Shown here piece after piece: positions 46,479 through 53,493 of a DNA stretch of 64,000 nt. The notes beneath the pieces were generated by a model that did no database searches, was not told the DNA's origin, and saw nothing but the letters and a program-made list of their open reading frames with translations. This DNA comes from Gilliamella mensalis (lineage in GTDB: Bacteria > Pseudomonadota > Gammaproteobacteria > Enterobacterales > Orbaceae). Position 1 is the stretch's first letter, and each line of letters begins with the position of its first letter. The DNA lies in contig NZ_FMWR01000008.1 of the NCBI RefSeq assembly GCF_900103085.1, forward strand, positions 124,001 through 188,000, given 5' to 3'. Made by a program: the position numbers and the translations under genes.

Positions 46479-47093
46479 ATGAAAAAACAAAATATTATTG
46501 CGATGCTTTCACTTTTTGCGATTTCTTTTGATACTTACGCTATAGACAAATATGTGACTGATAATGTTGATGTTTATTTGCATCGTGGTCCTGGCTCACA
46601 ATATGCGTTTTCTAACGCAGTGAAAGCCGGCGAAAAGGTCATCGAGCTTGAAAAAAGCGCAGATGGTAAATACACTCGCATCCAGCTTAAAAATGGTCGT
46701 GCAGCTTGGATTGAAACTGCTAAATTAAATGAAGAACCTAGCTATAAAGAACGCTTTCCATTATTAGAAGCAAAGCTTGCAGAATATCAAGATAAAGTTG
46801 ATAACGCTGAGGCAAATCAACAAAAATTGGTGAGTGAATATATCCAAAAGTTGCAATTGGCCGAAAAATCAATTGAAACACTACAAAATAAAAATGAAGC
46901 TTTAGAGGAAAAGGTCAAGGAGCAAGGAGCAAGAATTGAGTCAATGCTAAATCAAGTTGATGATAAACGTCGTGATCTTATTGTAACTTGGTTTACTTAT
47001 GGTGGTCTTGTTGCTGGAGGGGGGCTTATTTTAGGGCTTATATTACCAAGCATTATCACTAGCAGACGCAAAAAAGAACGTTGGATGCGATAG
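46479..47093 (+). CDS. ygiM: SH3-domain envelope protein (YgiM-like)
   Basis: 204-residue protein (E. coli YgiM 206). Signal peptide to about residue 21, bacterial SH3 domain (about 22-85, HRGPGSQYAF), long coiled coil (about 95-160), then one C-terminal membrane helix (about 172-193) and a basic cytoplasmic tail. The function of YgiM is not settled. Abuts cca with no gap, as in E. coli. Confidence 0.93.
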   Translation: MKKQNIIAMLSLFAISFDTYAIDKYVTDNVDVYLHRGPGSQYAFSNAVKAGEKVIELEKSADGKYTRIQLKNGRAAWIETAKLNEEPSYKERFPLLEAKLAEYQDKVDNAEANQQKLVSEYIQKLQLAEKSIETLQNKNEALEEKVKEQGARIESMLNQVDDKRRDLIVTWFTYGGLVAGGGLILGLILPSIITSRRKKERWMR

Positions 47094-48191
47094 ATGAGTA
47101 AAATCTATCTTGTAGGCGGAAGTGTACGCGATAGATTGTTACATTTGCCTGTTTCCGACCATGATTGGGTTGTTGTTGGTGCTACACCTGACGAACTTTT
47201 GGCTTTGGGATATCAACAAGTCGGTAAACACTTTCCAGTATTTTTGCATCCCGATACAAAAGAAGAATACGCATTGGCTCGCACTGAGCGCAAATCAGGT
47301 AAAGGTTATACTGGATTTATTTGCGATTTTGGTAAAGAAATTACATTAGAGCAAGATCTGATTCGCCGAGATTTAACTATTAACGCCATTGCCATGGACG
47401 AAAACGGCAATATTGTCGATCCTTATCATGGTATTGATGACATTAAACATAAAGTCTTACGCCATGTCTCACCAGCCTTCCGAGAAGATCCACTACGTAT
47501 ATTGCGTGTGGCGCGTTTTGCAGCGCGTTTTCATCAGTTAGATTTTACAGTCGCGCCACAAACTCTAGAACTAATGAAACAGATGGTATCAGCTGGTGAA
47601 GTTAGTTACCTAACACCAGAACGCATATGGAAGGAAACCGAAAAGGCCTTATCGGCTTTAAATCCTCAAATCTATTTTCAAGTACTGGCACAATGTGGAG
47701 CACTTACATTACTGTTTCCATCATTAGATTTAACTACCAATATTATTGAAGCACTAAAAAAATCAGCCTTGTTAACTGACGATTTAACTATCCGTTTTGC
47801 CGTGCTGTGTGCTCAGTTACCTAACAAGTCAACAGTCGAAGCGTTATGTAGAAAAATTAAAGTACCCAACAACTATACGAAAGTTGCCATCATGGTTCAG
47901 CAATATCGTAACGATCTTGAGCGAGTGCAAACACTATCTGCTGAGCAAATTGTTTCTTTACTAAATAGTATAGATGTATGGCGCAATCCTTTGCACCTTG
48001 AACAATTAATTATTGCAAGCCAAGCTTTTGCTAAAATAACATCATTTGAACAAGGAAATTATTTAAAAGATGCTTATGAAATAGCCAATAAAGTTAATGT
48101 GCAACCTATCCTTGCTGAAGGATATGTAGGAAAACAAATTTATTTTGAGTTGCAAAAAAGGAGAATTGAAGCGTTATTAAACTGGATTTGA
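47094..48191 (+). CDS. cca: CCA-adding tRNA nucleotidyltransferase, short form
   Basis: Adds or repairs the 3' CCA of tRNAs. It has the class II motifs VGGSVRDRLL, DHDW with catalytic Asp22 and Asp24, the basic RRDLTINAIAM segment, DPYHGIDD and FREDPLRILRVARFAARF. At 365 residues it is about 47 shorter than E. coli Cca, and the histidine-aspartate (HD) phosphohydrolase motif is not visible, so the 2',3'-cyclic phosphodiesterase activity is probably absent. Confidence 0.94.
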   Translation: MSKIYLVGGSVRDRLLHLPVSDHDWVVVGATPDELLALGYQQVGKHFPVFLHPDTKEEYALARTERKSGKGYTGFICDFGKEITLEQDLIRRDLTINAIAMDENGNIVDPYHGIDDIKHKVLRHVSPAFREDPLRILRVARFAARFHQLDFTVAPQTLELMKQMVSAGEVSYLTPERIWKETEKALSALNPQIYFQVLAQCGALTLLFPSLDLTTNIIEALKKSALLTDDLTIRFAVLCAQLPNKSTVEALCRKIKVPNNYTKVAIMVQQYRNDLERVQTLSAEQIVSLLNSIDVWRNPLHLEQLIIASQAFAKITSFEQGNYLKDAYEIANKVNVQPILAEGYVGKQIYFELQKRRIEALLNWI

Positions 48192-48241
48192 TTGCATCTT
48201 AATCAATCGTCACTTTTTTTCAAAATATCTTAAAAAAAGGG

Positions 48242-48270
48242 TTGACGATTTGGCGTAACACAAGCATAAT
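48242..48270 (+). promoter_or_regulatory. tRNA operon promoter
   Basis: TTGACG and CATAAT with 17-bp spacing, followed by the GC-rich run GCGCCTCGC, typical of stringently controlled stable-RNA promoters. Confidence 0.8.
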
Positions 48271-48308
48271 GCGCCTCGCAGTGTTGCTTACGACGTTGCG
48301 AATGAAAT

Positions 48309-48385
48309 GGCTACGTAGCTCAGTTGGTTAGAGCACATCACTCATAATGATGGGGTCACAGGTTCGAATCCCGTCGTAGCCACCA
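48309..48385 (+). tRNA. tRNA-Met (elongator, CAT)
   Basis: 77 bases with encoded CCA. Acceptor GGCTACG / CGTAGCC, anticodon loop CTCATAA reading CAT, and T loop GGTTCGAATCC. Confidence 0.97.
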
Positions 48386-48422
48386 CAAAGATTAGATAGT
48401 ACTTTTACCGGAAGTATTCAGT

Positions 48423-48507
48423 GCGGGTGTGGCGAAATTGGTAGACGCACCAGATTTAGGTTCTGGCGCCGCAAGGTGTGTGAGTTCAAGTCTCTCCACC
48501 CGCACCA
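48423..48507 (+). tRNA. tRNA-Leu (TAG)
   Basis: 85-base class II tRNA with encoded CCA. Acceptor GCGGGTG / CACCCGC, anticodon arm CCAGA-TTTAGGT-TCTGG reading TAG, and a long variable arm. Confidence 0.97.
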
Positions 48508-48532
48508 TTTAATCTTAAACTCTATCCTTTAT

Positions 48533-48607
48533 TGGGGTATAGCCAAGCGGTAAGGCAGCGGGTTTTGATCCCGCCACGCCCAGGTTCGAATCCTGGTACC
48601 CCAGCCA
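48533..48607 (+). tRNA. tRNA-Gln (TTG)
   Basis: 75 bases with encoded CCA. Acceptor TGGGGTA / TACCCCA, anticodon loop TTTTGAT reading TTG. Met-Leu-Gln in this order is the start of the E. coli metT operon; the remaining genes are absent. Confidence 0.97.
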
Positions 48608-49094
48608 TTTCAATATAATCGGCGTTTTATTTTTTCTTATTCAATTTATTTTCTCATGTTTCACCTTTTTAGTTATCACACTATAGGCATAGTGAAATAA
48701 ACTGTACGCGAGATTCAAATTCCAATTTAGAAAACTATCTGCTTCAACCCTCACAACTTGTATTAAATATCACTTTTTTACTGCGGTATAATCGAATATC
48801 TCCAAAGCGGATTCCAATTCCGCATTGGTATTTCATAAAACCTAAATAATTTAAAATAAATAAATTAAAATCAATTTGTTGAAATATATTTTTTTATAGT
48901 TGTTTTTTATTGTTTATTTTATGGCGGTAAAATGGCGGTTGCTTTTGGTTTAAAAATGATCTAATTATTTATTGTGTTAATATTTTAATTTATTCCTGAT
49001 TTTTATGTGGTTTTATATTTTAAATATTAATATATTAGAATATTGACCTATAAGTTGTAAAATTTCTACTTGATAATCAGTCTTATAATAAATA
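48608..49094. other. tRNA operon 3' flank and left arm of the element
   Basis: No gene. Contains the attL core (48811-48830) and, inside the element, a tandem ATGGCGGTAAAATGGCGG at 48931 that recurs beside attR and is a likely integrase arm-binding site. The rest is AT-rich. Confidence 0.6.
48811..48830. repeat. attL core
   Basis: ATTCCAATTCCGCATTGGTA, identical to 62174-62193. It contains the inverted repeat CCAAT-TCCGC-ATTGG expected at a tyrosine-recombinase crossover site. Located 203 bp past tRNA-Gln, not inside a tRNA gene. Confidence 0.85.
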
Positions 49095-49114
49095 TACTGT
49101 ATATAATTACAGTA
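49095..49114 (+). promoter_or_regulatory. LexA (SOS) box
   Basis: TACTGTATATAATTACAGTA is a near-perfect match to the gammaproteobacterial LexA operator (CTGT-N8-ACAG; only two spacer bases differ from the ideal palindrome). Its centre contains TATAAT, so LexA would sit on the -10 box. It lies 17 bp before the small ORF at 49131. Confidence 0.85.
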
Positions 49115-49130
49115 TAAAGAGGGATAGGCG

Positions 49131-49310
49131 ATGGGTGAAAGAAGTGAAGTAACAAATCATATTAAACTAGAGCAAGCCGAATTTGTTAATAAATTAATGA
49201 TAGATGCAGAGCTATCAGAAGATGATATAAAAATAGGGTTGTGTTTATTGCATGAATTATTATTGAAGATTAAAAGTAGAAATGATTCTGAAGTTAAAGG
49301 CAATCAATAA
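49131..49310 (+). CDS. Putative SOS-controlled 59-residue protein
   Basis: Short frame beginning MGERSEVTNHIKLEQAEF, mostly helical, with an acidic middle (AELSEDDIKI) and a hydrophobic LCLLHELLLKI segment. GAGGGATAGGCG precedes the ATG. I do not recognise the family. In phage 186 an SOS-controlled gene (tum) makes a CI antirepressor; position and control suggest a similar induction role, which is inference. Confidence 0.7.
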   Translation: MGERSEVTNHIKLEQAEFVNKLMIDAELSEDDIKIGLCLLHELLLKIKSRNDSEVKGNQ

Positions 49311-49311
49311 T

Positions 49312-49336
49312 AGCGGGGGGAAAGCCCCGTTTTTTA
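49312..49336 (+). terminator. Terminator after the SOS-controlled ORF
   Basis: Stem CGGGG / CCCCG around GGAAAG, followed by six Ts. Confidence 0.85.
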
Positions 49337-49340
49337 TTTA

Positions 49341-49770
49341 TATTTATTAACAACCATTTTTTTAATTACTATAAACAGCACAAAGATTTTTTTACACGAA
49401 CCTGTGCAGTTTGAATATTTAACATTAAATATTATTAACCCCACCAAAATAATTAAATGAACGATAAACACCATTAATATAGTTCCGAGTTGATGCCAGC
49501 AATAGAGTTATTAAGTTATATCGCATTACGCTTAGAATTTTATTTGTAAAATAAACTAAATTTTTTGTAAATTAAATTTGCATTATTATGTCGAAAGTGA
49601 TATCGTTTTTTTTGCGGTCGTCATCTTCGTAAAAACATTGCCATACGAGATAAATACAAGGTAACCGCTTTTAATTCTTTTTTTCAAAACGTTTTTGTGA
49701 AGTTTTTAGACAACAATAACAATAATAAAATAACAATAATTATAAAATAATAATAAGTAAGGAAGTTTAG
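49341..49770. other. Intergenic region before the lipase gene
   Basis: 430 bp, AT-rich, no coding frame. It should contain the lipase promoter; GTAAGGAAG lies just before the lipase ATG. I see no clear operator. Confidence 0.45.
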
Positions 49771-50670
49771 ATGTATAAAATTAAACCTAAAGAAAAACTC
49801 GTTAAAACAAAATATCCACTCGTACTTGTCCATGGGTTATTTGGTTTCGACCGAATTATGGGATATCCATATTTCTTTAATATTGCTGAATCTTTAAGAA
49901 AACAAGGTACTGAAGTTTATACTGTTGCAATTTCAGCTACCAATTCAACTGAAACACGTGGTGAACAGCTGCTGGCTGAAGTTAAAAAAATACTTAAAAA
50001 AACGGGTGCCCAAAAAGTAAATCTGATTGGTCATAGCCAAGGTGCGCCTACGAGCCGTTATGTTGCTGCGATCCATCCTGAAATTGTCGGTTCAGTAACT
50101 TCTGTAAATGGTGTGAATTTCGGTTCTGAAATTGCAGATTTAATGTTGGAAATTCTTTCTGGCAAATTGGTTGGCCCTACTGCTGATGTGATTGTTGAAA
50201 CATTTATGAAGTTTGTTGGTCTATTTAGTACTAAGCCATTTTTACCACAAGATTTTAGAAGCGCCCTAAAAAGCTTGTCGACTAAAGGTACTAAAGCGTT
50301 TAATAAAAAATATCCGCAAGGTCTACCTAAACGATGGGGTGGTGAGGGTAAAGAGCTAGAAACTAATGGTGTTTACTACTATTCTTGGAGTGGTATTATT
50401 AAATCAAAACCACTTAATGAAGGTTTAAATATGGCAGATCCATCGCATGCTATTTTGGTTGCATTAGGTACTTTCTTCAAAAAAGAGCGTAGACAAAATG
50501 ATGGTCTGGTTGGCCGTTATAGCACTCACTTGGGTAAAGTTATCAGTTCTAACTACCAGATGGACCATTTCGATGCAGTCAATCAAATTGCTGGTGTGCA
50601 TCCGATTAAACCAGATCCGGTAAAACTTTATTTAGAACATGCTGCACGCTTGAAATCTAAAGGTCTATAA
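49771..50670 (+). CDS. Triacylglycerol lipase, Proteus type (family I.1)
   Basis: 299-residue alpha/beta hydrolase. HG at 21-22 (oxyanion hole), nucleophile Ser89 in GHSQG, and predicted Asp244 (NDGLVGR) and His266 (DHFD) complete the triad. [15 protein letters not shown] and [14 protein letters not shown] match Proteus mirabilis lipase, which likewise lacks a signal peptide and a lipase-specific foldase. How it leaves the cell is unknown. Cargo of the element: it has its own terminator and faces the lysis genes. Confidence 0.92.
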   Translation: MYKIKPKEKLVKTKYPLVLVHGLFGFDRIMGYPYFFNIAESLRKQGTEVYTVAISATNSTETRGEQLLAEVKKILKKTGAQKVNLIGHSQGAPTSRYVAAIHPEIVGSVTSVNGVNFGSEIADLMLEILSGKLVGPTADVIVETFMKFVGLFSTKPFLPQDFRSALKSLSTKGTKAFNKKYPQGLPKRWGGEGKELETNGVYYYSWSGIIKSKPLNEGLNMADPSHAILVALGTFFKKERRQNDGLVGRYSTHLGKVISSNYQMDHFDAVNQIAGVHPIKPDPVKLYLEHAARLKSKGL

Positions 50671-50689
50671 ATTATTTTTATGGCAAAAG

Positions 50690-50724
50690 CTGAATCCTGT
50701 GATTTTACAGGGTTCAGTTTTTTT
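50690..50724 (+). terminator. Terminator after the lipase gene
   Basis: Stem CTGAATCCTGT / ACAGGGTTCAG with a six-base loop and seven Ts. Confidence 0.93.
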
Positions 50725-50939
50725 ATTTATATTGGGCATTTATTTGTTGGTGCTGTGTGGGAATTAGGCTGAATTTAAATAACTAAATATTAACAAGCAC
50801 ACTGTTGGAAACAGTGTTGTTTATTATTATTAACATACTTGTGTAAATACGTTAACAACGGTTAGCCGTCGATGATAGGTGTTTTTTCTTGTTATTACAA
50901 TCTTCGAGTACTTTTTAAAGCGAGTTAATTTTTTTAATG

Positions 50940-51203
50940 TTAGTGTTGATTTTGTTCTTGCTGACATTGGTAAATTATTTCGACTTGTAACGCACATTGA
51001 TGCCATGCTGTTAAGATTGCTTGGTTATCATCAAGTAATGATCGATTATGTCTTAAATTATTCATGGGAAGATAGCAGGGTGTTACGACTGGACAACCAG
51101 CTTTGATAATCTGTACTTCCTTTGATTTCTGGCCGTGTGTACAACCGTTTAACAGTATCGGGCAGATCACTATCAGACCACATACGTATTTGTTCATTTT
51201 CAT
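50940..51203 (-). CDS. Outer-membrane spanin subunit (Rz1/LysC-like lipoprotein)
   Basis: 87-residue lipoprotein with lipobox LLNGC (Cys21). Its start lies inside the i-spanin gene in a different frame, overlapping by 146 bp, the nested arrangement of P2 lysB/lysC. The mature part keeps the family pattern AGCPVVTPCYLP. With the inner-membrane spanin it bridges and fuses the membranes in the last lysis step. A second in-frame ATG at codon 3 could be the start. Confidence 0.88.
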   Translation of the reverse strand: MKMNKYVCGLIVICPILLNGCTHGQKSKEVQIIKAGCPVVTPCYLPMNNLRHNRSLLDDNQAILTAWHQCALQVEIIYQCQQEQNQH

Positions 51204-51504
51204 TAATAAGTTGCTCCAATTGTTGTTGATATTGACGATTTAACGTATCTGCTACTTGCAGTTGATTTTTTTGTGCGATTAGTTTGCGCTCATTGGCTTG
51301 ATACTGATCGCTGAGTTTAATAAATTCATTGTTTTTAACATCAATGAGTTCAATTAATGTTTGCTTATCATCCTGTAGTTGCTGATTGCTGGCGTATAAT
51401 TGTTTATTTTTGGTGCTCAATAGCCGATTTTGAAAATAGCTAAATAACAAACAAATAAGCAATAGCAACCAGGGTAACAGTTTGCTTGTCAGTCTATTTT
51501 GCAT
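51058..51504 (-). CDS. Inner-membrane spanin subunit (Rz/LysB-like)
   Basis: 148-residue protein with one N-terminal membrane helix (about 8-25) followed by a long coiled coil (about 30-115), the i-spanin plan. LPDTVKRLYTRPEIKGSTDYQ near the end is common in P2 LysB-like proteins. Its start overlaps the end of the endolysin gene by 11 bp. Confidence 0.88.
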   Translation of the reverse strand: MQNRLTSKLLPWLLLLICLLFSYFQNRLLSTKNKQLYASNQQLQDDKQTLIELIDVKNNEFIKLSDQYQANERKLIAQKNQLQVADTLNRQYQQQLEQLINENEQIRMWSDSDLPDTVKRLYTRPEIKGSTDYQSWLSSRNTLLSSHE

Positions 51505-52069
51505 AGTTTTCGTATGCCTCCTTGAGTTTTATGTCATAGTTATTTTTTTTGTAGGCTGGGCCGTTGTATAGTTTTGCAAACGTTGAAAAATCTTTATCTT
51601 TCATCGCTTTTAATAGTTTACAATTTGATTGATGCGAGATAAAACGATAAAACGCATCTAACTGTTGTGCTTCGCTTTCAATCATATGTTGTTCGAAGTG
51701 CTGGGCTGAGGGATAACCGAGCAATTGCCAGTAAAAGCCCATGATTTGGAATAGCCCCCAACTAGTACTTTCGATTGCCGAATCAATATCAATTTTTTTT
51801 GCCTGTGCTAATCGATAATTTTCACTTATTCCACCTAAGTAACCGCCTGCAGATGAGTTGACTAAATCAGGATGTTTTTTAGCAAGCTGTTCGACATTAA
51901 ATCCCTGTTTTTGTAGCTGGCGATAGAAAATATGCCGCTCAAATAAGATTACCGGTAACCCTTTTTGAAAGCCTGCTGATCGAGATTCCACTTTTGTTAT
52001 AGCCTGCATTATGGCTAATTCAATGCCAAGTTTGTTGGCGATATTTTGTAATAGTTCAATTGTTATCAT
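51494..52069 (-). CDS. Phage endolysin, N-acetylmuramidase (DUF3380) family
   Basis: 191-residue peptidoglycan hydrolase. TKVESRSAGF includes the predicted catalytic Glu28, followed by ILFERHIFYRQL, and later ESTSWGLFQIMGFYW and FAKLYNGPAYKKNNYD, all family blocks. No signal peptide, so it depends on the holin encoded just upstream. Its ATG directly follows the holin stop. Confidence 0.92.
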   Translation of the reverse strand: MITIELLQNIANKLGIELAIMQAITKVESRSAGFQKGLPVILFERHIFYRQLQKQGFNVEQLAKKHPDLVNSSAGGYLGGISENYRLAQAKKIDIDSAIESTSWGLFQIMGFYWQLLGYPSAQHFEQHMIESEAQQLDAFYRFISHQSNCKLLKAMKDKDFSTFAKLYNGPAYKKNNYDIKLKEAYENYAK

Positions 52070-52447
52070 TTATGGTTTTTTTCCTCTAAAGTTATTAAAT
52101 ATGTCGGTTGGGTCATCAAATTTTTTGATTATCCAAAGCAGTAGTTTGACGCTCACCGCCGAGGAGACTAATGCCCCAAATCCGAGTGGTATTGTTGGTT
52201 GAATATTCGATGGAAAGAACGGTATCAATAGATTTAACGTCATTTCGGACAGTAGCATGCCTATCGAAAAAGAGATAAAAAATAGGATGATACGGCGAAG
52301 TGTGCTGATGCGATCTTCACTAATTACCAGTAATATTGAGCCACAAAGTGCGCCTAAAATAACGCCATTTTCGATATTTGGATAGATAACCGATATCAAA
52401 AAATGGTTGATAATAGCTGTGAATGTTGTTGTAGTTTGTTCTGTCAT
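52070..52447 (-). CDS. Phage holin
   Basis: 125-residue membrane protein with three hydrophobic helices (about 25-43, 49-73 and 80-108) and a charged tail, the class I holin layout. Located directly upstream of the endolysin in the P2 gene Y position, after the remains of gene X. Confidence 0.8.
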   Translation of the reverse strand: MTEQTTTTFTAIINHFLISVIYPNIENGVILGALCGSILLVISEDRISTLRRIILFFISFSIGMLLSEMTLNLLIPFFPSNIQPTIPLGFGALVSSAVSVKLLLWIIKKFDDPTDIFNNFRGKKP

Positions 52448-52457
52448 TCCATTAATC

Positions 52458-52636
52458 TCATTTTAGTTTAAACGTATGTTGCTCAGGCACTGCTTCGGGC
52501 ACATTTAACACGGTATTGATTGGCAATATTGCAGGTGATTTTTATAGCATTGAGTTATTTTGATAGATAATTTCAGCAAGCTTTTGGGGTTTGCTAAAAA
52601 TGCTATAGGCTAGGGCATCAACGGTTTATTTGACAT
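52458..52636 (-). pseudogene. Tail protein X (P2 gpX) pseudogene
   Basis: If one A is restored in the run near the fourth codon, the frame reads MSNKTVDALAYSIFS, KPQKLAEIIYQNNSML, a premature TAA, then KSPAILPINTVLNVPEAVPE and HTFKLK. This is the LysM-like gpX pattern (start YG-x, middle A-x-NP, end LP-x-GT-x-P). So it carries a frameshift and an internal stop. In P2, gene X lies directly before the holin gene Y, as here, showing the element derives from a phage that had tail genes. Confidence 0.75.
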
Positions 52637-52811
52637 TGCATAAACAATCATTAAATCAATTGTAGGGTTGATCGTCATTTGCCTAAAATATCACAAATTG
52701 CATAATGTGCATTGCGATATACATTGTCCGTTCTGTCTATATTCGCTTTTTGCTTTTGCGGTTACATTAAAATTAATTTATTCATCAATAAACCGCTTGC
52801 TTATATAGAAT

Positions 52812-52985
52812 TCAATACGTTGATTCGTTATTGATTAATTCGTTTGTTAACTCATTTATAGATGTAAAGCTTTCGGCTTGTTGGCTAACCGCCAGAAATG
52901 TACATGATTTTGCACTGCAATAATCGCACTGTTTAGATGTAGCGTTGTGACGGTCCCGTCCCACCATTGTTTTTCCGTACATCAT
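52812..52985 (-). CDS. Putative 57-residue cysteine-containing protein
   Basis: Frame of 57 codons starting MMYGKTMVGRDRHN, with CDYCSAKSC at residues 20-28 and a helical tail. The three cysteines suggest metal binding, but no known phage zinc-finger family (Ogr, Com) matches clearly. No good ribosome site. It may be a real small early gene or a decayed frame. Confidence 0.35.
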   Translation of the reverse strand: MMYGKTMVGRDRHNATSKQCDYCSAKSCTFLAVSQQAESFTSINELTNELINNESTY

Positions 52986-53493
52986 TAATCGTGATTACAT
53001 ATATAGCAAAATATTACATATTTTCAGATTGTTATCAAGTGATTAGCTAAAAGAAACGTTATTTTTTTTCGATCTCTTCAAATATCAATCGCAGTTTAAA
53101 TAAGCTACGATTAATTTATCCCATTAATAATCGGCGAAGTTATTGACCAGTTGTGGAAGATTGAGGTAAGCATGATAAAAAATATGGTTATTGAATAGAC
53201 CAAACGATAAATTTGCATAACAAGCGATTAAAAAGGCTGATTATCAGACCCGAGAGTATCAAAATAAAGGAATAGAAAAAACTATAACAATGTAAACAGA
53301 AAACAATATGCTCAAAACCCTCGTTGAGTTTTAAATAGTTTATCTTATTAGGTGATCTTGTTTGCTTAGCCGTTAGATAAGCAGAGGCACTTTATGTAAC
53401 TATATCTATCGTTTTAATATTCAAACGGTATACAATCCTGAATATTTTTTACAAATTTTAGCTATTCCAACCTATATTTGGCTCTATTCCGCG
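52986..53493. other. Scar region between replication and lysis modules
   Basis: About 500 bp without a convincing gene, where a P2-like phage would have its capsid and tail genes. It holds copy 2 of the 33-bp repeat (53423-53455). Confidence 0.5.
53423..53455 (+). repeat. 33-bp repeat, copy 2
   Basis: Matches 32638-32670 at 32 of 33 positions; located 38 bp beyond the 3' end of the replication gene. Confidence 0.7.
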
